From contig NZ_LJJF01000001.1 of the NCBI RefSeq assembly GCF_001625365.1, positions 372,001-436,000 of the forward strand: a DNA stretch of 64,000 nt, written 5' to 3'. A model generated the notes under the pieces. It had not been told where the DNA came from and did no database searches. It saw nothing but the letters and a program-made list of their open reading frames with translations. A program made the position numbers and the translations under genes. Positions 52,824-60,792 of the stretch are shown piece after piece. How positions within the stretch are numbered: the first letter of the stretch is position 1; the number at the start of each line of letters is the position of its first letter. This DNA is from Streptomyces sp. MJM8645 (GTDB lineage: Bacteria; Actinomycetota; Actinomycetes; Streptomycetales; Streptomycetaceae).

Positions 52824-53657
52824 TCATCTGGTGATCGCGGAGAGCCGCCTTCGCAGGGGCTCCTCCAGGTCGAGGTTGTCGCCTCGGGTAATGGTCTGCA
52901 GCAGTTCAGTGATGACGACAAGTTCGGCAAACTGCCCGGCTGGCGTGTCGAGGATGTGGGCGAGTCGGTGACGGACCTGGGCGGCGGTGTCCGGCACCAG
53001 GACGCTGTACGAGTACAACAGTGCCGCGTCGTACCCGGCAGGCGCGACGCCCCAGCCTTCCCAGTCGAGGACGGTGAGGGTCGGGCCCGTGAGGTTGGCC
53101 CAGTGCAGGTCACCGTGGGCCGTCGTCCAGGCAGGCACCCTGGTGTCGATCGGGATGCCCAAGTACTGGGGCATGGCGCGGTCCAGGTATTCCTGCCGGA
53201 CCGCCACCCGGTCGCTGGGGACGGCGGCGATGGCGTCGAGGGCGGTGCTGAGCCCGTCCCACCAGGTGTGGTCCAGGTCAGGTGTTTCCCGGAGGATCGG
53301 CTCGTGGGTGGCGATGGTGGAGGCGGTGATCTTGTCGTACAGCTCCGCCAGGTAGCCGTGCTCGCCCTCGGTCCAGGTACGCCGCTCCCGCAGGCGTGGC
53401 CTGGGTACCGCAGGAGGCATGCGCCGTTCCGCCTCCTGCGGCCCCTCCCAGAGCTTTCCGCCGGCCTTGTCGGCAGGGGCCGACACCAGGCGGAGCCAGC
53501 CCTCGCCGGACGCCGTGGCAACCGGGCGGCTGAGGGTACGTCCACGCCAGCCCCACGCTTCGCGGGAGCCGATCGGCCTCGCGTTGAAAACGGTTGCTGC
53601 TACGGCGTGCATCTCACGCATCCGCCTGGCGGTGTCCGGCTCAGGTTCCGAGTACAT
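52824..53657 (-). CDS. APH/choline kinase-fold phosphotransferase
   Basis: 277-aa kinase-like protein. The catalytic loop is H181-GDLHWAN188 and the metal-binding loop is D198-WE (LDWEGWG), as in aminoglycoside and choline kinases. The N-lobe is short and its Lys/P-loop is not evident. It overlaps the upstream aldo/keto reductase gene by 17 bp, so it is last in a four-gene operon (peptide, oxygenase, reductase, kinase) and may phosphorylate a product intermediate or self-protective substrate. GAAGGG precedes the ATG. Confidence 0.82.
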   Translation of the reverse strand: MYSEPEPDTARRMREMHAVAATVFNARPIGSREAWGWRGRTLSRPVATASGEGWLRLVSAPADKAGGKLWEGPQEAERRMPPAVPRPRLRERRTWTEGEHGYLAELYDKITASTIATHEPILRETPDLDHTWWDGLSTALDAIAAVPSDRVAVRQEYLDRAMPQYLGIPIDTRVPAWTTAHGDLHWANLTGPTLTVLDWEGWGVAPAGYDAALLYSYSVLVPDTAAQVRHRLAHILDTPAGQFAELVVITELLQTITRGDNLDLEEPLRRRLSAITR

Positions 53658-54537
53658 CAACGACCCTTCGGAGTACGTCCGGAGACAACGGCGGTCGGCC
53701 GACAGCTTCGACGGCCCCCGTCCAGTGTTCCGGGTTCCCCGTCGACAGGAGTACACGCTTCACCCCTGGGGCTGAAGCAACGACGGCAAGGGCGCTCTCG
53801 GCACTGGTCTTGCCCGGGGCGATCAGCTCGGACAGTTCAGGAGTGGCCAGGCCCGGGATCTCCCCGCCGTGGAGCGGGGCGGAGGCGAACACCTCCAGTC
53901 CCGCATCCAGGGCATCGGCCAACGGGCCGTGTCCGTCGAGAGCCTGAGCGATGGGCGCGAGGTGGACGAGGGAGACCGGGAGCTGGATGGCGCACAGGTG
54001 ATGATTCGGCCCGCCGGCCTTGATCGCGAGTTCGATCAGCGTGGGTACGTCGAAGAGGCCACTGCTGAAGCCGCGCCAGGTCGCCACACCATAGGCGCTG
54101 ATGATCTGTTGGCTGCACGCCTCCTCCAGAGCCAGGACGGCGTTGTAGAGCCGGCCGGTGATCTCGCCGTCCGGGCAGGCGTGCTCGGGGTTGTGGACGA
54201 ACACCAGGTCGGGTACCCGGCTGAGCATGAGCTTGGAGCGCGTGAGCTGCCAGGCGATGTAGTCCGGGGTGAGGCAGTACCCGCGCTGGGCGTCCGCCGC
54301 GGACAGGGCACCGGCTCGTACCCCGATGTGCCTGGTGCCGGCCGGGACGAAGCCCACCTTCGTGGAGACGCACAGATTCGGGTAGGCAGCCAGAGCCACT
54401 GCGAGCGACGCCTCCGCCCGGCCGCCTGCGTAGTTGGGCGCCGTGTCCACCCAGTCGGTACCTCGGGAGGCGGCCATCAACGCTGCCTCGGCCACATCGA
54501 GGCAACGGTAGGTGCCGAGGCCCAGCCGGGCGGTCAT
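53641..54537 (-). CDS. Aldo/keto reductase
   Basis: 298-aa TIM-barrel oxidoreductase. The catalytic tetrad is visible as D31, Y36 (DTAPNYAGG), K60 (VSTKVGF) and H115 (FVHNPEH). It should reduce a carbonyl with NADPH, substrate unknown. Its ATG overlaps the oxygenase stop (ATGA), so the pair is translationally coupled. The context suggests a biosynthetic tailoring step. Confidence 0.85.
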   Translation of the reverse strand: MTARLGLGTYRCLDVAEAALMAASRGTDWVDTAPNYAGGRAEASLAVALAAYPNLCVSTKVGFVPAGTRHIGVRAGALSAADAQRGYCLTPDYIAWQLTRSKLMLSRVPDLVFVHNPEHACPDGEITGRLYNAVLALEEACSQQIISAYGVATWRGFSSGLFDVPTLIELAIKAGGPNHHLCAIQLPVSLVHLAPIAQALDGHGPLADALDAGLEVFASAPLHGGEIPGLATPELSELIAPGKTSAESALAVVASAPGVKRVLLSTGNPEHWTGAVEAVGRPPLSPDVLRRVVDVLGT

Positions 54538-55721
54538 CGTAGGCCTCCGATCGCGGCGGCCTGGCCGTCGACCAGCTCCGTCACGACACCGGCCGCCTGT
54601 CCGAGAGCAACGCCCGCGGCCTGCGCGAGATCGGCCAGCCGGTGAGGTTCCCCATCGGCGAGGAGCGCGAGCATCGGCTCGGCCCTGGCGGCAAACGTCC
54701 ACTCCTCGCCGCCAGCGGTCAACCGGACGGTGTCGTCGGGCAGAGCCCTGAGCACGGGCCGCGTGGTGACCAGGCGTACCTGCAGGTCGGCATCCGGCGG
54801 GGCCGCCATGATGTGGGGCAGCGACGGCACGAGCCGGGCTCGCTCGGTGGCGTCGCGAGCGGAGGAGAAGCGGGCGATCAGGTCGTCGCTCTCCAGCTCG
54901 GTCGCGATGAGCTTGCCGATTGTGTCGAGGAAGGCGCGCTGCTCCTCGGCGGCCCCGAAGCGCGGGACGTCCGCCCGGACGGTCTCGTGGGCACGCAACA
55001 TCTCCGACAGCCAGGTGATCAAGTCGGCACCCGTCGTGCTCTGCAGCCCGCACGTGACGTGCAGCGAGTGCTGGCCCTCGGAGGCGGCGACGGCGTGCCA
55101 CCAGCCCCGAGGCAGATAGAGCACATCGCCAGCGGTGAGAACCAGATCAGCGACGGGCTCTTCGGGCGGCGGCTCGGGCGTCTCGACGTCACGGTGCATC
55201 GGCACCGTGCGGGTGGGACCGTAGATGCGCCAGCGCTTCGCGCCGTCGAGCTGGACGACGACCACGTCGTGATCGTCCCAGTGGACGCCGAAGCCCTCGA
55301 TCCCGGTCCAGGAGGCGTACAGGTTGACCTGCACGCCGGTTCGCAGCCGGCGCTCAAGCTGGCTGGCCAGAGCACCGATGCCGGGGTGAAGTTCCTCGAC
55401 AGCATCCAGGACCAGCGTGGCACCCTCGGCGAGCCTCTTGTGCAGCTCGGAGGGCTGGAGCTGGTACCAGACGGTGCTCCGCCGGGTGGTGATCGGCCGG
55501 GAGTACGTGTGCGCGGGCACCTGCTCCCCATTGGCGGCGAGGCGGAAGCGAGGCGGTTCGAACCGGTGGTGGGTCAGGATGGTGTTGAGGTCATCCCAAC
55601 TCATGAGTCCGGCGAGCGACGCGGATTCGCCGCGTGCGACCTTGAAGCTGCGGCCGAGCGTCTGGGCGAGGAAGTCATCCCCGCCCAGACGCTCAACCAC
55701 CGAGAAATGCTCGGCGGTCAT
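54534..55721 (-). CDS. JmjC/ROXA-like (cupin_4) 2-oxoglutarate oxygenase
   Basis: 395-aa protein. The double-stranded beta-helix core holds the Fe(II) triad H147-W-D149 (FGVHWDDHDV) and H209 (LPRGWWHAV). A C-terminal winged-helix-like segment (about 345-395) follows, as in the ribosomal oxygenases YcfD/ROXA. Relatives hydroxylate proteins or peptides. Here the gene follows a 46-aa peptide gene by 13 bp and is coupled to an aldo/keto reductase, unlike a housekeeping ROXA, so peptide tailoring is plausible. No strong Shine-Dalgarno is seen at the ATG. Confidence 0.82.
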   Translation of the reverse strand: MTAEHFSVVERLGGDDFLAQTLGRSFKVARGESASLAGLMSWDDLNTILTHHRFEPPRFRLAANGEQVPAHTYSRPITTRRSTVWYQLQPSELHKRLAEGATLVLDAVEELHPGIGALASQLERRLRTGVQVNLYASWTGIEGFGVHWDDHDVVVVQLDGAKRWRIYGPTRTVPMHRDVETPEPPPEEPVADLVLTAGDVLYLPRGWWHAVAASEGQHSLHVTCGLQSTTGADLITWLSEMLRAHETVRADVPRFGAAEEQRAFLDTIGKLIATELESDDLIARFSSARDATERARLVPSLPHIMAAPPDADLQVRLVTTRPVLRALPDDTVRLTAGGEEWTFAARAEPMLALLADGEPHRLADLAQAAGVALGQAAGVVTELVDGQAAAIGGLR

Positions 55722-55734
55722 CGTGCTACAGCCG

Positions 55735-55875
55735 TCAGTCGTTGGTGTCGGTTCGGCCGGTGGAGCCGCCGTCCGACGGCTGCTCGCCACGCGAGCGGGC
55801 CGCGGCGACCTTCGTACGGGCGACCAGCAGACCGTCGCCCTCCGGCTCGGTGCTGGTCGTCAGGTTCTCGGGCAT
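55735..55875 (-). CDS. 46-aa peptide, candidate precursor
   Basis: MPENLTTSTEPEGDGLLVAR begins an acidic N-terminal half; the C-terminal half is Ser/Thr/Gly/Asp/Arg-rich, ending GSTGRTDTND, with no Cys or aromatic residue. The ATG has a very good AAGGAG at 7 bases. It lies first in the tailoring operon, 13 bp before the oxygenase gene, so it may be the substrate of that enzyme (RiPP-like) or a small regulatory subunit. The size, position and start signal support a real gene. Confidence 0.6.
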   Translation of the reverse strand: MPENLTTSTEPEGDGLLVARTKVAAARSRGEQPSDGGSTGRTDTND

Positions 55876-56055
55876 GAAGCACTCCTTCAGGATCACGGGG
55901 CGGGTGGCTGCCCAGCCCCCGTCGTTGGTGCAGCGATGGATCCGTTGCCAGGACAAGCCGCTGGCAAGGACCCTCAGGTGCTTGTGCCGCACGGCTGTTG
56001 ACCAGCGCGGCCACCTGCATCCCCCCAAGCCCGCGTCGGGGCGGAGGAAGCCTTG

Positions 56056-56550
56056 TCAGGCACTGGTCGGGACGACGTCCCGTGCCTTCGGGGCCGCGGC
56101 CCTCACCAGCGTGGTGAGTCGCTCGTCGCCCGAGACGGCAGTGGTGGTGCCGACTTCGAACCAGATCCGCTTGCCGGCGGGGTCCGGGTCGGCGCCCCAG
56201 TTCGTCGCGAGCGCTGCCACCAGGAACAGCCCTCGCCCGTCGGTGGCATCGAGATCGATCCCGCCGATAGCCGGCAGTTCGTGGCCGACATCCGTCACTT
56301 CGACGCGCAGCCGTTCACCGTCCCAGGACACGCACACGACGCACGGGGCGTGAGTGTGGGACACGGCGTTGGCGATCAGCTCGCTGGACAGCAACTCGAC
56401 ATCGCGGAGCGCGTCCTCGACCAGCGGCAGTCCCCAACCACGCACGGCCCGTATCACCCGCCGCCGTGCGTCCGGCACGGCCTCGGCACTGGGCAGCACG
56501 CGAAAGCCGAACGGGGCAGGGGTGACCGCTTGGCGAGTGGTGACGGACAT
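56056..56550 (-). CDS. RsbW-like ATP-binding regulatory protein (HATPase_c)
   Basis: 164-aa single GHKL ATPase domain: N-box ELIANAVSH (57-65), G1 VTDVGHELP (86-94), G2 DGRGLFLV (104-111). Such proteins are anti-sigma or partner-switching kinases; in streptomycetes they are often paired with an XRE regulator, here the divergent gene at 56754. It may be co-transcribed with the downstream peptide operon (180-bp gap). Confidence 0.85.
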   Translation of the reverse strand: MSVTTRQAVTPAPFGFRVLPSAEAVPDARRRVIRAVRGWGLPLVEDALRDVELLSSELIANAVSHTHAPCVVCVSWDGERLRVEVTDVGHELPAIGGIDLDATDGRGLFLVAALATNWGADPDPAGKRIWFEVGTTTAVSGDERLTTLVRAAAPKARDVVPTSA

Positions 56551-56670
56551 GAGTGCGGACCTTTCACCGGGACGAGGTCGGCAGCGGGCCGATTCGCGCC
56601 GGGATTCACCCGGCAGGTATCTACAGAACCGCCTCCAACACCGGTGAACCAGAGCAGAATTGAAGCGGAA

Positions 56671-56778
56671 ATGAGGCATCCGTGCTGCAAATGCGGGCAT
56701 GACCTGGCCTGTTATCGCTGCAGACGAACTGACGTACCTCTGGAGGACGCGCGATGGCATCCAGGAGGTCCCGGCTGA
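56671..56778 (+). CDS. Possible 35-aa zinc-knuckle-like ORF overlapping the XRE gene
   Basis: MRHPCCKCGHDLACYRCRRT contains two CxxC pairs (C5/C8 and C14/C17) and a His, as in tiny zinc ribbons. It overlaps the start and Shine-Dalgarno of the XRE regulator gene in another frame, which could couple their translation. The ribosome-binding site is weak, so it may be chance. Confidence 0.3.
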   Translation: MRHPCCKCGHDLACYRCRRTDVPLEDARWHPGGPG

Positions 56779-58067
56779 TCCAGCGCAGGGAGGCGGTCGG
56801 CCACACCCAGGAATCCCTGGCTGAAGCCCTCGATGTGGACCGTACGACCGTGGGGCGATGGGAGAGCGGCAGGGGTGCCCCACAGCCCTGGATGCGGCCG
56901 AAGCTCGCCCGCGCCCTGGAACTCTCGGTCGACCAGTTGGCCGACCTGCTGGCAGTATCCCCTGCAGCCGCCGAAGCAGTTCCACAGTCCAGCAGCGTCG
57001 GCGAAGCCTCGCTTCCTGTCCCTGACCTGCGCACGGACCACGACATCGATTTCGTTGTGGCCGTGGCAGCCGACTCGGCAGAGTCCGCGCTGTTCCTTCG
57101 CTTCGCGAGCGCCTCCAACGTGGATGACACGCTGCTCGAACAGATCGACGCGGACATCGCGCGGCTGGCAGGGGACTATGTGAGCAAACCGGTGTCCGAG
57201 CTCTTCCACGACATCGGGACCCTCCGGCGAGGAGTGTTCGACTTACTCCGAGGTCGCCAACACCCTTATCAGACAGGCCATCTTTACCTGCAGGCCGGAC
57301 GCCTCTGCGGCCTGGCCACTCATGTCGCCCTCGACCTCGGCCAGTACGCAGCTGCGGCTACACATTCGCGAACGGCCTGGCGCTGCGCGGAGTCAGCCGA
57401 CCACAACGGCCTTCGGGCCTGGATCCGTTCCGTCCAATCCCTGATCGCCTACTGGCAGCAGGACCACCGTCAGGCCGCCGAGCTGGCCAGAGCCGGACTG
57501 CCGTACGCGGACAGTGGGACGATCGCAGCTCGTCTGCTCAGCCTCGAAGCACGGGCCACCGCCGCGCTCGGAGACAGCGCGAGCGCGCTACGAGCCGTGG
57601 AAGCTGCCGAGGCGGCGCGGAGCGCCGTAGCCGCCGTGGATCTTCCCGGTGTATTCACGTTTCCCGAGGCCAAGCAGTGGACCTACGCCGGCACCGCGCT
57701 CCTTGCCCTGGGCGCCCGGTCGCATGTGAACCGCGCCATCGAGGCGTCCTCCAGGGCCATCGACCTGTACGAGTCTGCACCGCGGCAGGAACAGTCCTCC
57801 GGTGACCTGCTGGCCGCCCGACTTGACCTCGCCAACGCCCACCTCGCCCACGGCGACCTCGACGGCGTGCAGGAGAAGCTCTTGGTGGTGCTGGACGCCG
57901 CACCGGACCGGCGAACAGCGAGCATCTCCAGCCGCCTTCGGGCGCTGAGCGTTCGTCTTGCCGAGCCCGCCTACGCGGGCTCCCCGATCGTCCTGAGTCT
58001 CCGCGAGAATGTCAGAGAAGCCTGCTCTCGACCCGCACTCACGAATCCTCCGGAGCTGCCCCAGTGA
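56754..58067 (+). CDS. XRE-family regulator with C-terminal TPR-like repeats
   Basis: 437-aa protein. The HTH is at residues 10-65 (LIQRREAVGHTQESLAEALD, VDRTTVGRWESGR), followed by a hinge and a helical repeat region from about 150 onward (HLYLQAGRLCGLATHVALDL; WRCAESADHNGLRAWIRSVQ). This is a common streptomycete pathway-specific or signalling regulator. GGAGG lies seven bases before the ATG. Its last codons overlap the methyltransferase start (GTGA). GC content is lower than in flanking genes. Confidence 0.88.
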   Translation: MASRRSRLIQRREAVGHTQESLAEALDVDRTTVGRWESGRGAPQPWMRPKLARALELSVDQLADLLAVSPAAAEAVPQSSSVGEASLPVPDLRTDHDIDFVVAVAADSAESALFLRFASASNVDDTLLEQIDADIARLAGDYVSKPVSELFHDIGTLRRGVFDLLRGRQHPYQTGHLYLQAGRLCGLATHVALDLGQYAAAATHSRTAWRCAESADHNGLRAWIRSVQSLIAYWQQDHRQAAELARAGLPYADSGTIAARLLSLEARATAALGDSASALRAVEAAEAARSAVAAVDLPGVFTFPEAKQWTYAGTALLALGARSHVNRAIEASSRAIDLYESAPRQEQSSGDLLAARLDLANAHLAHGDLDGVQEKLLVVLDAAPDRRTASISSRLRALSVRLAEPAYAGSPIVLSLRENVREACSRPALTNPPELPQ

Positions 58068-58882
58068 CGAGCAACACCGCACAGCAGGACGCCGCAATCG
58101 CCGACAAGTCCATCCTCGCGAACAGCGCCTACGCCGACGGACGCCATCTGGCCGCCCGCCAGTCCATTTACCGGTGGCAGCAGCCGCAGTACGACCTGCC
58201 CGGGATCGTCCTCGAAGAGCTGGCCGACACAAGCGGGATCGTCCTCGACGTCGGCTGCGGCAACGGCAAGTTCGTCAGTCGCCTGCACAAGGACCGTCCG
58301 GACCTTCAGGTCATCGGGATGGACATCTCGGCGGGCATCCTCGCCGAAGTCGAGAAGCCGGTTCTGGTGGCCGACGCCCAGTTCCTGCCCTTCGCCGACA
58401 AAAGCGCCGACGCCTTGTTGGCCCTGCACATGCTGTACCACGTCAGCGATATCGAGGCCACGATCAAGGAGCTGGCCCGCGTCCTCCGACCTGGCGGTGT
58501 GCTCATCGCCTCGACCAACAGCGACACCGATAAACAGGAGTTGGACCGGCTCTGGGCCCGGGCCGCAGGCGACATCCTCGGGATCCCCGAGGGCCCGGCG
58601 CGGGTCTCCCTCAGCTCCCGCTTCTCCCTGGAGAAGGCCCCCGGCTACCTCGGGACAGCGTTCAAGGACATCCGGGTGCGGGAACTACCTGGCGCCATCG
58701 AGATCACCGATCCTGCGCCGATCGTTTCCCACCTCGCCTCCTACGAAGCGTGGGCTGACCAATGCGGCGTCCCTTTCCGCGAGACGGTCAGTCGGGCAGC
58801 AGAGATCGCTGCCGCCGCCATCAAGACAGAAGGCTCATTCAAGATCACGTGCCTCGGTGGCATTCTGACCTGCAGGCGGTAA
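58064..58882 (+). CDS. Class I SAM-dependent methyltransferase (Methyltransf_11)
   Basis: 272-aa enzyme. The SAM-binding motif I is VLDVGCGNGKFVSRL (60-74), then VIGMDIS and motif IV-like LLALHMLYHVSDI. The family (UbiE/small-molecule type) can methylate O, N or C atoms; the substrate is unknown. The GTG is coupled to the XRE regulator stop. It closes the rightward half of the island cluster. Confidence 0.85.
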   Translation: MTSNTAQQDAAIADKSILANSAYADGRHLAARQSIYRWQQPQYDLPGIVLEELADTSGIVLDVGCGNGKFVSRLHKDRPDLQVIGMDISAGILAEVEKPVLVADAQFLPFADKSADALLALHMLYHVSDIEATIKELARVLRPGGVLIASTNSDTDKQELDRLWARAAGDILGIPEGPARVSLSSRFSLEKAPGYLGTAFKDIRVRELPGAIEITDPAPIVSHLASYEAWADQCGVPFRETVSRAAEIAAAAIKTEGSFKITCLGGILTCRR

Positions 58883-59355
58883 GACGGCCAAGCGAGGTGG
58901 TCGCTGCCTAAAATGACAAGGTGATTTCCTCACGCCATCATGACTGCTCTGACTCATCCGCCCTCCTCCAGGGCGGAAAGAGCAGTCATTCATATGCCTT
59001 CTTTGTGTCTCGGATGAAATTAGGATGATTGCCGCTGTGCAGCTCTATCCACGCGGTTCCCGCATCCATCTTTCCAATCTCGGCGCAGAGACTTCCAAGT
59101 GGCCCCGCCTACTGGCTCGATAATGTGAGTCAGTCCAGATCTGCTGACCGCAGCCGCTGTGGCGTCGGCCTATGACGATGTGTTACATGGCGTCGGCCTG
59201 CTGCGTACTTGCTAGACAGAAGGCGGTCCCCGGCCTTCACCTCCAGCTTGCTCCCCTCGGCCATGCCCCCTTCTCCCGGTCGACACGGCGTCTACTCGCA
59301 TTGGTCATTTCATGACGAACCTTCACGTTGTCATCGCCATTCAAGAAGAAGAGCC
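58883..59355. other. Low-GC intergenic stretch within the island
   Basis: About 470 bp with clearly lower GC than the window. Apart from the terminator at 58940-58989, no gene with coding character was found. It looks like foreign or decaying sequence next to the right repeat. Confidence 0.5.
58940..58989. terminator. Two-tier terminator after the methyltransferase gene
   Basis: An outer 11-bp stem (ATGACTGCTCT, 58940-58950, with 58979-58989) encloses an inner 7-bp CCGCCCT/AGGGCGG hairpin (58958-58976). A T-rich run follows. Confidence 0.85.
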
Positions 59356-59442
59356 GACACCGTCGTCGCCCACCTGCGGCCCCGGGTCGAGCCGGAGTCA
59401 GCCGAGCTGACCGCCGCGATCGAAGCCGTCCTGCCGGCCTGA
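59356..59442 (+). pseudogene. 3'-end remnant of a glutathione peroxidase gene
   Basis: The last 28 codons plus stop read DTVVAHLRPRVEPESAEL onward, matching the end of the peroxidase at 51754-52242 (GTVAARLRPRIEPESAEL). The first half has diverged (about 80% DNA identity) and the rest is identical. Nothing upstream resembles the enzyme, so it is a stub left at the right junction. Confidence 0.85.
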
Positions 59443-59497
59443 TCCCCCCGCCGACGGACCGGCCCCGGGCACCCGCCCGGGGCCGGTCCGTCGTTCC
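59401..59497. repeat. Right copy of 97-bp direct repeat, att-like
   Basis: Identical to 52201-52297, exactly 7200 bp away. Identity ends abruptly after TCGTTCC on both sides. It marks the right boundary of the island. Confidence 0.9.
59452..59493. terminator. Duplicated glutathione peroxidase terminator
   Basis: Same 19-bp stem and 4-base loop as 52252-52293, part of the 97-bp repeat; it can now terminate the convergent glycosyltransferase gene. Confidence 0.85.
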
Positions 59498-59528
59498 CCG
59501 GGGAGTGGAAGCGTCAGGCGGCTGCGGC

Positions 59529-60392
59529 CTAGATGATCGGGGGCCGACCGAGTCGGGTCATGGTCCACACCGTGCGCCAGCGCATCGGCTTGCGCCGACC
59601 GCACGGTGTGCGCCACCCCTCGGCGAAGCCCGAGAACCAGGCCTTCAACCCGGTGGCGTTCCTGGTGCGGGCGACCGTGAGCGCGACCCACACGCCGAGG
59701 TAGACCGGCACCAGCAGCGCGGGCAGGTGGCGACGCGCGAGGTACACGCGGTTGCGGGCGTTCACCCGGTAGAAGAACGCGTGCCGGGTCGGGCTGGTCC
59801 GAGGGTGCTGCAGCAGCAGCTCCGGTGCGTACAGCACCCGCCAGTCCGCGTCGAGTGCCCGCCAGGCCATGTCGGTCTCCTCGTGCGCGAAGAAGAACGC
59901 GTCCGGCCAGTCCCCGACCTGCCGCAGCATCTTCGTCGACAGACCATGGCCGCCGCCGAGGAAGCTGGTCACCTCGCCACCGCGCATCGGATCGCCGGCC
60001 CGCAGCCGGGGAACGTGGCGGCGCTGGGTCAGCCCGGTCTCGTCGGCGATCCGGAAGGACACGATGCCCAGCCCGGGGTCCGCCTCGTACAGCGCCTCGA
60101 TCCTCGCGAACACGTCGTCGGCGACGAGCAGGCCGTCGTCGTCCAGGTCGATCACCACGTCCACGTCACGCAGGTGCTCCAGCGCCACGTTCCGGCCACC
60201 GGTCACCCCGAGGTTCTCGGCCAGCTCGACGCCCTCCACCCACGCCGGCAGCTCCGGCAACGGGCAGCCCTGGGCGACCACCACCGTCCGCGCCGGCCTC
60301 ACGGTCTGCATCTCCACCGAGGCCAGCAGCTCGGCCAGTTCCTTCGGCCGCGTGCCCATGGTCAGGACTGCCACGCCCAGCTTGACGCCCAC
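59529..60392 (-). CDS. Family 2 glycosyltransferase
   Basis: 287-aa GT-A fold protein. It has the nucleotide-sugar binding start LGVAVLTMGTRPKELAELLA, DxD-like VIDLDDDGLLV and the acceptor region FFFAHEETDMAWRAL, with a C-terminal hydrophobic stretch (VPVYLGVWVALTVA). It should add a sugar to a wall polymer or glycoconjugate. The GTG start at 60392 follows GAAGGGATGAG. Confidence 0.88.
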   Translation of the reverse strand: MGVKLGVAVLTMGTRPKELAELLASVEMQTVRPARTVVVAQGCPLPELPAWVEGVELAENLGVTGGRNVALEHLRDVDVVIDLDDDGLLVADDVFARIEALYEADPGLGIVSFRIADETGLTQRRHVPRLRAGDPMRGGEVTSFLGGGHGLSTKMLRQVGDWPDAFFFAHEETDMAWRALDADWRVLYAPELLLQHPRTSPTRHAFFYRVNARNRVYLARRHLPALLVPVYLGVWVALTVARTRNATGLKAWFSGFAEGWRTPCGRRKPMRWRTVWTMTRLGRPPII

Positions 60393-60420
60393 CGAAACTC
60401 ATCCCTTCGAGGAAGCACAC

Positions 60421-60792
60421 ATGACCCGACGAACTCACCGCTCGGGCGCCGTGCCGCTCGGGGAACTCGCCGAGAAGCGGATGCCGCCGGACCACCAGGT
60501 CATGGACCAGCCCACACTGAACCGGATCGCCGGGATGCGGCCCGAGGTCTCCGCCGCGCCGCCCACCCTGCCACACTCGCCACTCATGTCGGTACCGGAC
60601 GTCACCTGGTACTACCAGTCTGCGAACTGCGAAAACGCACCAGAAGGGGGCCCTGTCGGCGACCGACAGGGCCCCTCTCATCGCTGCGCAGCACCCCGTT
60701 CCGGAACGGGCGAAGATCAGCCCGTACCGAAGCGTGGGCGAGGGCGTATCACTCGCCGTCGGTGCCTACCGGGACCTGGTCCTCCTGGATAA
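60421..60792 (+). CDS. Uncertain small ORF with an embedded terminator
   Basis: Starts MTRRTHRSGAVPLGELAEKR after a good GAGGAAG signal and runs 123 codons. The first about 75 residues look coding (ending VPDVTWYYQSANCENAPEGG). From there on the frame crosses a perfect hairpin and the opposite-strand gene at 60749, so the true end is probably earlier or the gene is truncated. Function unknown; it is divergent from the glycosyltransferase. Confidence 0.4.
   Translation: MTRRTHRSGAVPLGELAEKRMPPDHQVMDQPTLNRIAGMRPEVSAAPPTLPHSPLMSVPDVTWYYQSANCENAPEGGPVGDRQGPSHRCAAPRSGTGEDQPVPKRGRGRITRRRCLPGPGPPG
60647..60675. terminator. Hairpin terminator
   Basis: A perfect 13-bp stem (60647-60659 with 60663-60675) with loop CGA. 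It serves the minus-strand peptide gene ending at 60749 and possibly the plus-strand ORF. Confidence 0.8.

Noticed and set aside
55718..56020. 100-codon ORF overlapping the 46-aa peptide gene in another frame
   Set aside because: Its sequence is Arg/Pro/Gly-rich shadow-like, and the peptide frame has the better ribosome-binding site and position.
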